Shown: positions 50,099 through 59,716, counted from the stretch's first letter. The stretch: 64,000 nt of DNA from Ralstonia mannitolilytica (GCF_905397375.1 NZ_CAJPVG010000003.1:124001-188000), one strand, 5' to 3'. Notes: a model not told the origin generated them from the letters alone. Translations and numbers: made by a program.

Positions 50099-51652
50099 AT
50101 GAACACGCCAAGCCCAGACCACACGGTTTTGCCGCCCCCAGCCCCACGCCCCCAGCCCGCCCCGTCGACGGTGGGCAGCCGGATGGAGCTGCGCATGGTG
50201 GGCATGGTGATCGGCCTGGCGACGGGCGTGGATTACATGTCCAACCTGATGTTCTCGATTGCCGGGCCGCACATCGAAGGCGGCGTGCTGGCGTCGCAGG
50301 ACGTCTACCTGTGGGCGGTGGCGGCGTATGCGGCGGCGGCCAGCCTGGCCATCCTCGTGATGGGCCGGCTCGCCGACCACATGACGTATCGCCGCCATAC
50401 GCTGCTGTCGTTGCTGGTGTTCATCGTCGGCACGCTGATGTGCGCGGCGGCCGAGGGCGGCACCATGCTGATCGTCGGCCGGGCGGTGCAGGGCTTTGGC
50501 GGCGGGCCCATGCTTTCGACCTCGCGCATCTTTGTCCAGCATAGCCCCGCGCACGAACGGCGCACGATGATGAAGGGCATGATCTACGGCATCTTCGGGC
50601 TCAGTTGCGTGTCGCCGATGCTGTCGGCGGCGCTGACGGAGCAATTCGGCTGGCGCGCCATCTTCGTCGCGCAGCTGCTCGTGGCGGTGGTGGTGGCCGC
50701 GCTCGTCGCGGCGTTCTATCCGCACCCCCAAATGCATGAGCGCAAGGGCGATTTCGCCTCGCTCGACTGGCCCTCGGCCATTGCCTTCGGGGTCGCGGCG
50801 CTCATTGCGCTGCATGGTTTTCAGCAGGCGCGGTTCGTTCACCCGGATGGCTCGCCGGCGCAGGTGTTGCCCATCATCGCCGTGGCGGCGCTCATTGCCT
50901 GGGTCGGCATCCGCCAGACCGGCCACCCGCTGCCGTGGGTCGACTTGCGCGCCACGCTGCAGCGGCGCTTCCTGATGGGCATGGTCTTCTATGCCATCTA
51001 TTACGTATTTGCGAGTGCGTGGAGCTTTCTCTCGTCGAGCCTGCTGCAGAACGGCCTGGGCTTTCGCTATGAGACCACGGCGCAACTCATGAGCCTGGGC
51101 GGGCTGGTGACGGTGGTGCTGGGCATCCTCAACTTCCAGTTGACGAACGTACTGCCCACCAAGCGCGTGCTGGTCTCCATCGGCTTCGTCCTGATGGCGG
51201 CGGCCCTGCTGTGGATGTCGCATGCGGCGATGCCGGGGGCCTCGGTGGCGGCGGTGGCGCCGGGATTCATGATCGAAGGCATGGTGGGGATGTTCGTGGT
51301 GATCCAGGTGGCCGGGCTGACGTACGTCGACCTGCCGGCCCGGGATTTCGGCCACGCCTATCAGTTCAAGGGGATCATGCGGGCCTGGGCGCAAGCTTTC
51401 GGGACGATGGGCGCCACGCTGCTGCTGCAGCACGGGCAGGCGCAGCACCGGACGGATCTTGTCGGACGTGTGAGCGCGTTTACGCCTGACTGGCAGTGGC
51501 CGCATGCGCTGCAGGGCGCTGAACTGATCCGGATTTCCGCGGAGATCGATCGGCAGGCGACGTTGCTGGCGGTGAAGGATCTGTTTGCCTGGGGGGCGAT
51601 GGTGGCGGTGGGATGTGCTTTGGGGATTTGGTTGCAGCGGGCTTTGCGGTGA
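50099..51652 (+). CDS. MFS transporter (14-helix, DHA2-like)
   Basis: 517 residues, with about fourteen hydrophobic segments. Motif A-like sequence MGRLADHMTYRRHTLLSLLV between helices 2 and 3 and a motif C-like GIFGLSCVSPMLSAALTEQF, both typical of drug/H+ antiporters of the DHA2 type; the N-terminus is Pro-rich and cytoplasmic. It probably exports a toxic compound or metabolite. Its divergent LysR partner suggests induction by that compound. ATG 50099 is the only start that keeps the LysR region clear. Confidence 0.9.
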   Translation: MNTPSPDHTVLPPPAPRPQPAPSTVGSRMELRMVGMVIGLATGVDYMSNLMFSIAGPHIEGGVLASQDVYLWAVAAYAAAASLAILVMGRLADHMTYRRHTLLSLLVFIVGTLMCAAAEGGTMLIVGRAVQGFGGGPMLSTSRIFVQHSPAHERRTMMKGMIYGIFGLSCVSPMLSAALTEQFGWRAIFVAQLLVAVVVAALVAAFYPHPQMHERKGDFASLDWPSAIAFGVAALIALHGFQQARFVHPDGSPAQVLPIIAVAALIAWVGIRQTGHPLPWVDLRATLQRRFLMGMVFYAIYYVFASAWSFLSSSLLQNGLGFRYETTAQLMSLGGLVTVVLGILNFQLTNVLPTKRVLVSIGFVLMAAALLWMSHAAMPGASVAAVAPGFMIEGMVGMFVVIQVAGLTYVDLPARDFGHAYQFKGIMRAWAQAFGTMGATLLLQHGQAQHRTDLVGRVSAFTPDWQWPHALQGAELIRISAEIDRQATLLAVKDLFAWGAMVAVGCALGIWLQRALR

Positions 51653-51710
51653 CGTTTTTGTTTGACCCTCGGTTTCGTTCCCTGGCGAGGACGCCCCCTT
51701 CTAGGGCAGG

Positions 51711-51757
51711 AACGGCAACGACCACACCGGCAGCGCGCTCGTGTTGTCGCCGTTTTT
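51711..51757 (+). terminator. Possible terminator after the MFS gene
   Basis: AACGGC (51711-51716) pairs with GCCGTT (51749-51754) and the inner bases extend the stem with one mismatch and one G-U pair; a T run follows. The loop is long (about 20 bases), so strength is uncertain. Lies between the convergent MFS and penicillin-binding protein genes. Confidence 0.4.
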
Positions 51758-51769
51758 CGTGCGTGGCAG

Positions 51770-54700
51770 TCAATCCAGCTTTTGTTCGGGGGCGGTGGCC
51801 TGGGGGAGCTTGCAGTTGAAGGCGGGGGCCTCGTCCTTCAGATCCAGGTGATTCATCAGCGTGGGGGCCAGGACCTTCAGGACCTGCACGGTCAGTGCGC
51901 TGGTGAATTTGTACTTGGCGGCGTCGGCGCCGGCGACGTAGGCGACGACGGTACCGAAGTAGCGGTCACCTAGATAGAACACGAAGGCGCCGGAGCGGCT
52001 GACGACGCGCTCGGAGATCAGCCCGCCGCCGCGGCTGAAGGTCTTGAAGCGGTTGTCGCCGGTGCCGGTCTTGCCACCGAGCGTGATGGGCCTGCCGTCT
52101 TTCCGGACGAAGGTGCCCGATATCCGCTTGGCGGTGCCGCCTTCGACGACGGCAGCGAGAGCGGATTTCACCAGCGGCGGGATCTCGGGCGGCAGCACGC
52201 GTTCGCCGGCGTGCGGGTCGCGGCACAGCATCACTTCGTATGGGGTGTTGGCGGCAAAGCGCAGGCGGTCGATGCGCACGGTGGGCAGGCGGATGCCGTC
52301 GTTCTCAAGGATGCCCATAAGCTCCGCCAGCGATGCCGGACGGTCTGCCGACGCGCCAATGGCCGTGCCGTACGACGGCACGAGCGATTCGAACGGATAC
52401 CCAAGCCGCTTCCACATGGCGTGGATCTGCTGGAAGGCCTCGATTTCCAGCATCTGCTTGATGCGCTTGTCCTGCGCCCCCTTGCGCCTGGACTGCAGCA
52501 GCCACTTGTAGACGGCCAGCCGTTCCGTGGCGCTGGCTTCGTTCACCTGGGACAGCGTCGCCTGCGGATGCTCGCGCAGATAGGCCACCAGCCACAGCTC
52601 CAGCGGGTGCAGCCGCGCGATGTAGCCGCGGTCGGCCAGGTCGAAACGCTGCACCGAATAGGTGTTGTACAGCTTGGTGATGGCCGCGTCGTCGAGCTTC
52701 GTGCCCGGCAGGTAGGTGCGGAGGAAGGCGGCCAGCTTGTCGGGTCCTGCCTGCGGATCGATGCTGCGGAAGATGGTGGCGAGCCGCACCGGCGTGGCGT
52801 GGGTGCTCTGCACGAGGATCGCTTCACGCTCCTGGTCGGTCTTGCCCTTGTACTTGGCATAGAAGCGGCCCATGAAGAGCTTGCCTTCGCGGTCGGCAAA
52901 GCGCCGCAGGTAGATCTGGCGCTGCGGCGAGTCTGGATCGGTCAGCGCCTCGGCGCCGGCGCTTGGCAACTGATGCTGAAAGTAGCGCGAGATGTCGCGC
53001 ATGATGCGCACGAAAACGAGGTTGACGGAGTGCTTGAGGCCCTCGCGCACCGTGAAGTTCTGCGTGCCTTCCCACTTCTCGAAGTTCTCGAAGCTCTGCA
53101 TGCCGCCGCCGGTGGCAAACCATTCGCCGGCGTTGCCCGAGTATTTGCGCTCCATCGAGGCATCGAGCATGGCCGTGAGCGAGCGGTCCTGCGTGTGCGC
53201 AAGGTAATCGACGGCCCAGCGCTCGATCGGGTTCTGCACCGGAATGTTCAGCTTGCGCAATGCCGCCGCAGGCTGGCCGGCATAGCGCTCATGCAGCTCG
53301 GCCACGATCTGCAGATACGTCACCAGCGTGCGCAGCTTGGCGGTGGAGCCCAGGTCGAGCTTCACGCCCTCGTTGATGTCGAACGGCTTGTCGAAGGTGT
53401 CGGCCTGCACGAGCACGCGGTTGCCGCCGGGGGCGCGTTCGTACAGCGTGAAGCTGTAGGTCACGCCGCGCGGGTCGCCGTGTTCGAGCATCTTGTCGCC
53501 GACGAGGCCGGCGGCCTTGGCGCGCTCGGGGTCGCGCAGTTTGCGCAACTCGGTGGTGATATCGCGCTGCAGCGGCGCGTCGAGCGTACTGCTGGCCATC
53601 AGGTCTAGCCGGTCGAGCGCATACATGCGCGAGACGCCCAGCATGCCCGCCAGGTTGACGCGCACGGCGTTGGTGCCTTTGTGCTCGAGGGGAGGCGCCG
53701 GCACGCGCGTGTTCAGCGCCTGCTGCTTGAGCGACTGCGCAATCGCGGCATCCCGCAGGGCTGGCGCAATCACGCCCGATGCGGCGAGCACCCGCAGGTA
53801 GGCGTTGGTCAACGTTTCCAGCTCGTCGAGATTCTCGAGGTAGTACGACGGCCGCCGCTGTGACACCAGGAGGCTCAGCGCTTCCTTGTATGCCAGCGCG
53901 CGGTCGGCCAGCGGCGCCTCCGATGTGGGCGACAGCAGGGCGTTCACCTGCGCGAAGTCGCGCCCGTACCAGACCCACAGCGCATCGCCGATCCCCTGGA
54001 TTTCGCCAAACCCGGCGCGGGCGCCGAGCGGCACGGTGTTCAGGTAGGCGACCACGAGCTGGTGCCGCGTGGCCGTGGTGTCTTCTCCGTTGAGATACGC
54101 GCGTGCGGAGGCCGAAGCCATCTGGCGCAGCTTCTCAGCCGGCGAATCGGTGCGGCCTTCCGGCGAATGGCGGTACTTCTCAATCTGCGTGGCGAGCGTG
54201 CTGCCGCCGGGCGACTCGTGTGCGGCGTTGACGGTATGCAGGGCGCGGTCCCATACCGCGCGGGCCAGGCGCGTCCACTCCACGGCCGGATTGCGCTTCG
54301 GGTATTCCGTCTGCAGCAGCGTGCGGTTCTCGATGGCCAGCAGCGAGCTGACCAGCAGCGGCGGTACGGCGTCGAAGCGGTCGTACACGCGCTCGGGATG
54401 GCGCGCGCGGTAGATCGGGCGCCCCTCGACGTCCAGCAGTTCGAGGCCGGCCTGGTCCTTCTCGTGATACGGCGCGTTCATGCCGCGGTCCATCCACGCA
54501 ACCATGTCGTTGGACGGCACGGCCTGCTGCGCGACGATGTAGCCGCGTGCGCGCAGGCGGTCAAGAAAGACGGGCAGATCGTGATAGCCCAGCCGTTCGT
54601 CGTAGGGGCCGGAATTCGGAAAGCGCGCCGAGGTGTTGGGGCCCGGCTTGACAGGAAAGGTCTGCGACTGCGCGAGCTGTGCGAAGTAATGCGCTTGCCA

Positions 54701-54802
54701 CGAAGACGTGCGGAACTCGCGGGCGACCAGCCATGCGGCCATTGCAAGGACCAGCGCCGCAAACACGGCCAACTTGATGACGCGGCGGCGTTTTCTTGTC
54801 AC
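51770..54802 (-). CDS. Divergent bifunctional (class A) penicillin-binding protein
   Basis: 1010 residues. N-terminal membrane anchor (VIKLAVFAALVLAMAAWLVA), a GT51-like transglycosylase domain (about 140-330) and a transpeptidase domain (about 470-950). Transpeptidase motifs are intact: STAK near residue 484, SVN near 591 and KTGTGDNR near 911. The transglycosylase is unusual: motif 1, normally EDxxFxxHxG, reads ENRTLLQTE near 157, and motif 2 reads GGSTLATQIEK. It should cross-link peptidoglycan in the periplasm; whether it also polymerises glycan is uncertain. Single gene, longer than E. coli PBP1c. Confidence 0.88.
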   Translation of the reverse strand: MTRKRRRVIKLAVFAALVLAMAAWLVAREFRTSSWQAHYFAQLAQSQTFPVKPGPNTSARFPNSGPYDERLGYHDLPVFLDRLRARGYIVAQQAVPSNDMVAWMDRGMNAPYHEKDQAGLELLDVEGRPIYRARHPERVYDRFDAVPPLLVSSLLAIENRTLLQTEYPKRNPAVEWTRLARAVWDRALHTVNAAHESPGGSTLATQIEKYRHSPEGRTDSPAEKLRQMASASARAYLNGEDTTATRHQLVVAYLNTVPLGARAGFGEIQGIGDALWVWYGRDFAQVNALLSPTSEAPLADRALAYKEALSLLVSQRRPSYYLENLDELETLTNAYLRVLAASGVIAPALRDAAIAQSLKQQALNTRVPAPPLEHKGTNAVRVNLAGMLGVSRMYALDRLDLMASSTLDAPLQRDITTELRKLRDPERAKAAGLVGDKMLEHGDPRGVTYSFTLYERAPGGNRVLVQADTFDKPFDINEGVKLDLGSTAKLRTLVTYLQIVAELHERYAGQPAAALRKLNIPVQNPIERWAVDYLAHTQDRSLTAMLDASMERKYSGNAGEWFATGGGMQSFENFEKWEGTQNFTVREGLKHSVNLVFVRIMRDISRYFQHQLPSAGAEALTDPDSPQRQIYLRRFADREGKLFMGRFYAKYKGKTDQEREAILVQSTHATPVRLATIFRSIDPQAGPDKLAAFLRTYLPGTKLDDAAITKLYNTYSVQRFDLADRGYIARLHPLELWLVAYLREHPQATLSQVNEASATERLAVYKWLLQSRRKGAQDKRIKQMLEIEAFQQIHAMWKRLGYPFESLVPSYGTAIGASADRPASLAELMGILENDGIRLPTVRIDRLRFAANTPYEVMLCRDPHAGERVLPPEIPPLVKSALAAVVEGGTAKRISGTFVRKDGRPITLGGKTGTGDNRFKTFSRGGGLISERVVSRSGAFVFYLGDRYFGTVVAYVAGADAAKYKFTSALTVQVLKVLAPTLMNHLDLKDEAPAFNCKLPQATAPEQKLD

Positions 54803-54903
54803 TCGCTACGCTCCAATCGCAGGCGGATCAACGCCTCACTTCAATCTAGCCCATGCGCATGCCGTGTCCAGCGGCGTGTAACTTTGGGCTGCCGTTGCAA
54901 GCC

Positions 54904-55821
54904 TTACGAAGGGGCGTAATACGGAATCTGCTGCTCGTCGTACAGCCGGTAGATCAGCGCCAGCATGGCCCGGATGTCTTCCGACTCATCCAGCAGGCGT
55001 GTGCTGAAGATGATGGGCGACACCAGTTGCGGGTCATCGAGCTCCAGGTAGCAGACGTCCTCGCGCTTGAGGCCCGCCACGCTGCGCGGTACGACAGACA
55101 CCCCTTCGCCGGCCGCCACCAGCCCCAGGGCGATTTGCAATTCCCGTGCCTCGTAGATCTTGCTCGGCTCGAGCGCGCGGTCGTGAAACAGGGCCAGAAC
55201 CTGGTCCGCGTAGCTTGGGCGTGGCGCGCGCGGGTAGATGATGAGCGTCTCGCCCACGAGGTCGCGCAGCGATGCGGCCGGCTTGGCGCCCAGCAGCGGG
55301 TGGCCCGAGGGCAGGGCGACGATCAGGCGCTCGTCGCGCAGCAGGATGCGGCGCACGTTCGGGTCTTCATAGCGGATGCGGCCGAAGCCGACGTCGATGC
55401 GGCCGTTCTTGAGCGCCTGGATCTGGTCCATGGTCGTCATCTCGTGCATGGTCAGATCGACCATCGGGTACTCGGCCCGGAAGCGCCGGATGACCTTCGG
55501 CAGCATGCCGTACAGCGTTGAGGCAACGAAGCCGATCGACAGGCGCCGCTCGATCTGTCCCACGCGCTGCGTCATCGAGGCGAGCTCGGCCGTCTGCGCC
55601 AGCAACTGGCGTGCGTGGGCGTGGAAAAACCGCCCGGCTTCGGTCAGCCGCAGCGGCCGGCTGCCGCGCTCGAACAGCACGACGCCGATTTCCTCTTCGA
55701 GCTGTTGAATCTGTCGCGAGAGCGGCGGCTGCGCGATGTGCAGGCGCTCGGCCGCACGCGTGAAGTTCAGCTCCTCGGCAACGGCGACGAAGTAGCGCAG
55801 GTGGCGCAGTTCCATATCCAA
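54904..55821 (-). CDS. LysR-family regulator, CatR/BenM-type
   Basis: 305 residues. HTH region NFTRAAERLHIAQPPLSRQI and effector-domain blocks LSIGFVASTLYGMLPKVIRR and NGRIDVGFGRIRYEDPNVRR, typical of the muconate/benzoate-responsive regulators of the CatM/BenM/CatR type. Divergent from catB with 105 bases between the start codons, which contain a GTAT-N7-ATAC site. It is expected to activate the cat-ben operon with cis,cis-muconate and perhaps benzoate as inducer; the ligand is inferred from homologues. Confidence 0.94.
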   Translation of the reverse strand: MDMELRHLRYFVAVAEELNFTRAAERLHIAQPPLSRQIQQLEEEIGVVLFERGSRPLRLTEAGRFFHAHARQLLAQTAELASMTQRVGQIERRLSIGFVASTLYGMLPKVIRRFRAEYPMVDLTMHEMTTMDQIQALKNGRIDVGFGRIRYEDPNVRRILLRDERLIVALPSGHPLLGAKPAASLRDLVGETLIIYPRAPRPSYADQVLALFHDRALEPSKIYEARELQIALGLVAAGEGVSVVPRSVAGLKREDVCYLELDDPQLVSPIIFSTRLLDESEDIRAMLALIYRLYDEQQIPYYAPS

Positions 55822-55829
55822 CCTTGTAG

Positions 55830-55844
55830 GTATGAAGCCGATAC
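55830..55844. promoter_or_regulatory. LysR-type operator in the catB promoter region
   Basis: GTAT-N7-ATAC at 55830-55844 is a perfect inverted repeat that fits the T-N11-A rule of LysR regulators and resembles the inverted form of the ATAC-N7-GTAT sites known for BenM/CatM. It is centred about 54 bases upstream of the expected catB transcription start. Confidence 0.6.
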
Positions 55845-55854
55845 TAAATCAGTG

Positions 55855-55884
55855 TTGGACGCAATAAATTGCGCTGCGTAATCT
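55855..55884 (+). promoter_or_regulatory. Predicted catB promoter
   Basis: A -35 box TTGGAC (55855-55860) and a -10 box TAATCT (55879-55884) spaced 18 bp. Between them is a perfect palindrome GCAAT-AA-ATTGC (55861-55872), which might be a second contact point for the regulator. About 43 bases separate the -10 box from the catB start codon. Confidence 0.5.
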
Positions 55885-55926
55885 GATTTCCACGTTGATC
55901 GCTGTCCATTCTGATACCTGGAAAAC

Positions 55927-57036
55927 ATGATTCGCTCGATCGAGGCCATTCTAGTGGATGTGCCCACCATCCGTCCGCACAAGCTGTCTGTCGCCACCAT
56001 GCACACGCAGACGCTCGTCCTCGTGCACGTGTGCTGCGAAGACGGCATCGAAGGCTGGGGCGAGGCCACCACCATCGGCGGCCTGAACTACGGCGAAGAG
56101 AGCCCCGAGAGCATCAAGGTCAACATCGACACGCACATCGCGCCGCTGCTGATCGGCATGGACGCGCGCAACGTGGCGGCTGCCATGGCACGCGTGCGCA
56201 AGACCATCCAGGGCAACCGCTTTGCCAAGTGCGCGCTGGAGACGGCGCTGCTCGATGCGCAGGCGCGCCGGCTGGGCGTGCCGCTGTCCGAGCTGCTCGG
56301 CGGCCGCCTGCGTGATGCACTGCCGGTTGCCTGGACGCTCGCCAGCGGCGACACCGCAAAAGACATTGCCGAGGCAGAAGCGATGCTGGCCGAGCGCCGT
56401 CACCGCATCTTCAAGCTGAAGATCGGCCTGCGCCCCGTGGCCGAAGACGTGGCGCACGTGCTCGCCATCAAGCGCGCGCTGGGCGATGCCGTGAGCGTGC
56501 GGGTGGACGTCAACCAGGCCTGGAGCGAGCTGGACGCCGCCAATGGCATCGCCGCGCTGCAGGCCGGCGGCATCGACCTGATCGAGCAACCGGTGCGCGC
56601 AGAAAACCGCGCCGCGCTGGAGCGCCTGGCGCGCCAGTTCGCCGTGCCGATGATGGCCGACGAGGCGCTGCACGGTCCACTTGATGCGTTTGAACTTGCG
56701 TGCTCGGCCGGCGCCGATGTCTTCGCCGTGAAGATCGCGCAATCGGGCGGCCTGGTTCCCGCCATGCAGGTCGCGGCGATCGCGCAGCTTGCGGGCATCA
56801 GCCTGTACGGCGGAACGATGCTGGAGGGCGCGGTCGGCACTGCCGCCTCCGCGCACGTCTTTTCGACCTTCAGCGATCTGCAGTTCGGCACGGAGCTGTT
56901 CGGGCCCTTGCTGCTCACACAGGAACTGCTGACCGAGCCGTTGCGGTACCGCGATTTCACGCTGCAGGTGCCCACCGGCCCCGGCCTCGGCATCGAGATC
57001 GACCGCGACAAGCTTGCACGCCTGCGCCGCCAATAA
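55927..57036 (+). CDS. catB: Muconate cycloisomerase CatB
   Basis: 369 residues, normal for the enzyme. Enolase-superfamily layout: an N-terminal capping domain (IRSIEAILVDVPTIRPHKL) and a barrel with catalytic Lys in FKLKIGL, metal ligands Asp in RVDVNQAW, Glu in DLIEQPV and Asp in MADEAL, and the second catalytic Lys in FAVKIAQSGG. Converts cis,cis-muconate to (+)-muconolactone in the catechol ortho pathway. First gene of the cat-ben operon. Confidence 0.97.
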   Translation: MIRSIEAILVDVPTIRPHKLSVATMHTQTLVLVHVCCEDGIEGWGEATTIGGLNYGEESPESIKVNIDTHIAPLLIGMDARNVAAAMARVRKTIQGNRFAKCALETALLDAQARRLGVPLSELLGGRLRDALPVAWTLASGDTAKDIAEAEAMLAERRHRIFKLKIGLRPVAEDVAHVLAIKRALGDAVSVRVDVNQAWSELDAANGIAALQAGGIDLIEQPVRAENRAALERLARQFAVPMMADEALHGPLDAFELACSAGADVFAVKIAQSGGLVPAMQVAAIAQLAGISLYGGTMLEGAVGTAASAHVFSTFSDLQFGTELFGPLLLTQELLTEPLRYRDFTLQVPTGPGLGIEIDRDKLARLRRQ

Positions 57037-57074
57037 CGACAACCAGACCCAGACAACCCACCAAGGAGACCACG

Positions 57075-57365
57075 ATGCTCTTCCACGTCCGCATGGATGT
57101 CCGCCTGCCTGCCGACATGCCGGCCGATGTCGCCGACGAGATCAAGGCCCGCGAGAAGGCCTATTCGCAGGATCTGCAGCGCAGCGGCAAGTGGCGCCAC
57201 ATCTGGCGCCTGGTCGGCGAGTACGCGAACGTCAGCATCTTCGACGTGCAGAGCAATGCCGAGCTGCACGAGATCCTGACGGCGCTGCCGCTATTCCCGT
57301 ACATGCAGATCGCCGTGACGCCGCTGTGCCGTCACCCGTCCTCGGTTCACAGCGACGACGCCTGA
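57075..57365 (+). CDS. catC: Muconolactone delta-isomerase CatC
   Basis: 96 residues, the expected size. Starts MLFHVRMDVRLPADMP at ATG 57075 after AAGGAGA and contains KWRHIWRLVGEYANVSIFDV, LHEILTALPLFPYMQI and the family C-terminus TPLCRHPSS. Isomerises muconolactone to 3-oxoadipate enol-lactone. The longer frame to 56700 is a shadow of catB. Confidence 0.97.
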   Translation: MLFHVRMDVRLPADMPADVADEIKAREKAYSQDLQRSGKWRHIWRLVGEYANVSIFDVQSNAELHEILTALPLFPYMQIAVTPLCRHPSSVHSDDA

Positions 57366-57400
57366 GACATTCCCCCAGAAAACCCGAGGAGACATCCATC

Positions 57401-58336
57401 ATGAACGTGCGCGTATTCCAGACACAAGAAGTACAGGAGCTGCTGAAGGCCGCTGCCAACCTGGAAGGCAAGGACGGCAATGTCCGCTTGAAGCAGATCA
57501 CTCACCGCCTGCTTGCCGACCTGTTCAAGGCCATCGACGATCTCGACATCACGCCGGACGAGGTCTGGGCTGGCATCAATTACCTGAACAAACTCGGGCA
57601 GGACGGCGAGGCTGCGCTGCTGGCGGCGGGGCTGGGCCTCGAGAAGTACCTCGACATCCGCATGGATGCCGCAGACGCGGCGCTCGGCATCCACGGCGGG
57701 ACGCCACGCACCATCGAAGGCCCGCTGTACGTGGCGGGCGCCCCGGTGCGCGACGGCGTGTCGCGCATCGACATCGATCCGGACCCGGCGGCCGGACCGC
57801 TGGTCATCCACGGCACGGTGATGGGCACCGATGGCGAGCCGGTGGCGGGCGCCGTGGTCGAGTGCTGGCATGCGAACTCGAACGGGTTCTACTCGCACTT
57901 CGACCCGACCGGCGGGCAGAGCGCGTTCAACCTCCGCGGCGCCGTGCGCACGGGCGCGGATGGCCGATACGAATTCCGCACCCTCATGCCAGTCGGGTAC
58001 GGGTGCCCGCCGCACGGCGCGACGCAGCAGTTGCTCAACGGGCTGGCCCGCCATGGCAATCGTCCGGCGCACGTGCACTTCTTCGTGAGCAGCGAGGGGC
58101 ATCGCAAGCTGACGACGCAATTCAACATCGAAGGCGATCCGCTCATCTGGGATGACTTCGCCTACGCCACCCGCGAAGAGCTGATTCCGCCCGTCGCGGA
58201 AAAGACCGGCGGTGCCGTCCTGGGCCTCAAGGCCGATGCGTACAAGGACATCGAGTTCAACTTTGTCCTCACGCCGCTGGTGCAGGGCAAGGACAACCAG
58301 CGCGTGAACCGCCTGCGCGCTTCGGCCCAGGCATGA
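57401..58336 (+). CDS. catA: Catechol 1,2-dioxygenase CatA
   Basis: 311 residues from ATG 57401, preceded by GAGGAGA; the frame from 57014 overlaps catC and is not used. Iron ligands Tyr in GPLYVAGAP, Tyr in RTLMPVGYG and two His in RPAHVHFFVS. The N-terminal helical dimerisation region (about 1-100) is typical of intradiol dioxygenases. Cleaves catechol to cis,cis-muconate between the hydroxyls. Third gene of the operon, linking the benABCD product catechol to catB. Confidence 0.97.
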   Translation: MNVRVFQTQEVQELLKAAANLEGKDGNVRLKQITHRLLADLFKAIDDLDITPDEVWAGINYLNKLGQDGEAALLAAGLGLEKYLDIRMDAADAALGIHGGTPRTIEGPLYVAGAPVRDGVSRIDIDPDPAAGPLVIHGTVMGTDGEPVAGAVVECWHANSNGFYSHFDPTGGQSAFNLRGAVRTGADGRYEFRTLMPVGYGCPPHGATQQLLNGLARHGNRPAHVHFFVSSEGHRKLTTQFNIEGDPLIWDDFAYATREELIPPVAEKTGGAVLGLKADAYKDIEFNFVLTPLVQGKDNQRVNRLRASAQA

Positions 58337-58357
58337 GGTTGCAACGTGGAGACGACC

Positions 58358-59716
58358 ATGTCCGCCCTGATCGACAAAGCCGGCGAACTCGAACAACTGC
58401 TCTCAACGGCGGTGGTGGATGACGAAGAGGCCGGCATCTTCCGCTGCCGCCGCGACATCTTCACCCACCCCGACCTGTTCGCGCTGGAGATGAAGCACAT
58501 CTTCGAGAACAACTGGGTGTATCTCGCACACGAAAGCCAGATTCCGAACAACAACGATTACTACACGACCTGGATCGGGCGTCAGCCCATCGTCATCACC
58601 CGGGACAAGACCGGCGAGCTGCATGCCGTCATCAACGCCTGCGCGCACAAGGGCGCCATGCTGTGCCGCCGCAAGCACGGCAACAAGGGCAGCTTCACGT
58701 GTCCGTTCCACGGCTGGACGTTCTCCAACACCGGCAAGCTGCTCAAGGTGAAGGACGAAAAGACGACCCAGTACCCGGTGCAGTTCAACACGCACGGCTC
58801 GCACGACCTGAAGAAGGTGGCGCGCCTGCAGAACTATCGCGGCTTCCTGTTCGGCAGCCTCAATGCGGACGTGCAGCCGCTCGAGTCGTACCTCGGTGAA
58901 GCGCGCGTGATCATCGACCAGATCGTCGACCAGGCGCCGGACGGGCTCGAAGTCCTGCGCGGCAGCTCGTCCTATATCTACGAAGGCAACTGGAAGATGC
59001 AGATGGAGAATGGCTGCGACGGCTACCACGTCAGCACCGTGCACTGGAACTACGCCGCAACGATGGGGCGGCGCAAGGAGGGCGGCACACAGGCGGTGGA
59101 CGCGAACAGCTGGAGCAGATCGGTGGCGGGCGTCTATGGCTTCGAGCACGGCCATATCCTGCTGTGGACGAAGACGATGAACCCGCAGGTGCGGCCCGTC
59201 TATGCGCACCGTGACGAAATCGCGGCTCGCGTGGGCGACACCCAGGCCGACTTCATCGTCAACCAGACCCGCAACCTGTGCCTGTATCCGAACGTGTTCC
59301 TGATGGATCAGTTCAGCACGCAGATCCGCGTGGTGCGCCCCATCAGCGTCGACCGGACGGAGGTGTCGATCTTCTGCTTTGCGCCAAAAGGCGAGAGCGC
59401 GGCCGACCGCGCGACGCGCATCCGCCAGTACGAGGATTTCTTCAACGTCACCGGCATGGGCACGGCGGACGACCTGGAAGAGTTCCGCGCGTGCCAGAAC
59501 GGTTATGCCGGCACCACGGCCCTGTGGAACGACCTGTCGCGCGGCGCGCCGTTGTGGGTGCGCGGCCCCGACGAGAACGCCGCCAGGATGGGCCTGAAGC
59601 CCCTCATCTCGGGCGAGCGCAGTGAAGACGAAGGCCTGTTCGTGTGCCAGCACGCGTACTGGGTGCAGGTCATGCGCGAGGCCCTGAAGAAGGAATGCGC
59701 AGGGGTGCCGGCATGA
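58358..59716 (+). CDS. benA: Benzoate 1,2-dioxygenase large (alpha) subunit BenA
   Basis: 452 residues; ATG 58358 sits six bases after GGAG, so the GTG at 58346 is less likely. Rieske [2Fe-2S] ligands in CAHKGAMLCRRKHG and CPFHGWTFSNTG, and the mononuclear iron site in ENGCDGYHVSTVHWNY (two His; Asp bridging to the Rieske cluster). Dihydroxylates benzoate to the cis-diol carboxylate. Overlaps benB by four bases. Confidence 0.97.
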   Translation: MSALIDKAGELEQLLSTAVVDDEEAGIFRCRRDIFTHPDLFALEMKHIFENNWVYLAHESQIPNNNDYYTTWIGRQPIVITRDKTGELHAVINACAHKGAMLCRRKHGNKGSFTCPFHGWTFSNTGKLLKVKDEKTTQYPVQFNTHGSHDLKKVARLQNYRGFLFGSLNADVQPLESYLGEARVIIDQIVDQAPDGLEVLRGSSSYIYEGNWKMQMENGCDGYHVSTVHWNYAATMGRRKEGGTQAVDANSWSRSVAGVYGFEHGHILLWTKTMNPQVRPVYAHRDEIAARVGDTQADFIVNQTRNLCLYPNVFLMDQFSTQIRVVRPISVDRTEVSIFCFAPKGESAADRATRIRQYEDFFNVTGMGTADDLEEFRACQNGYAGTTALWNDLSRGAPLWVRGPDENAARMGLKPLISGERSEDEGLFVCQHAYWVQVMREALKKECAGVPA

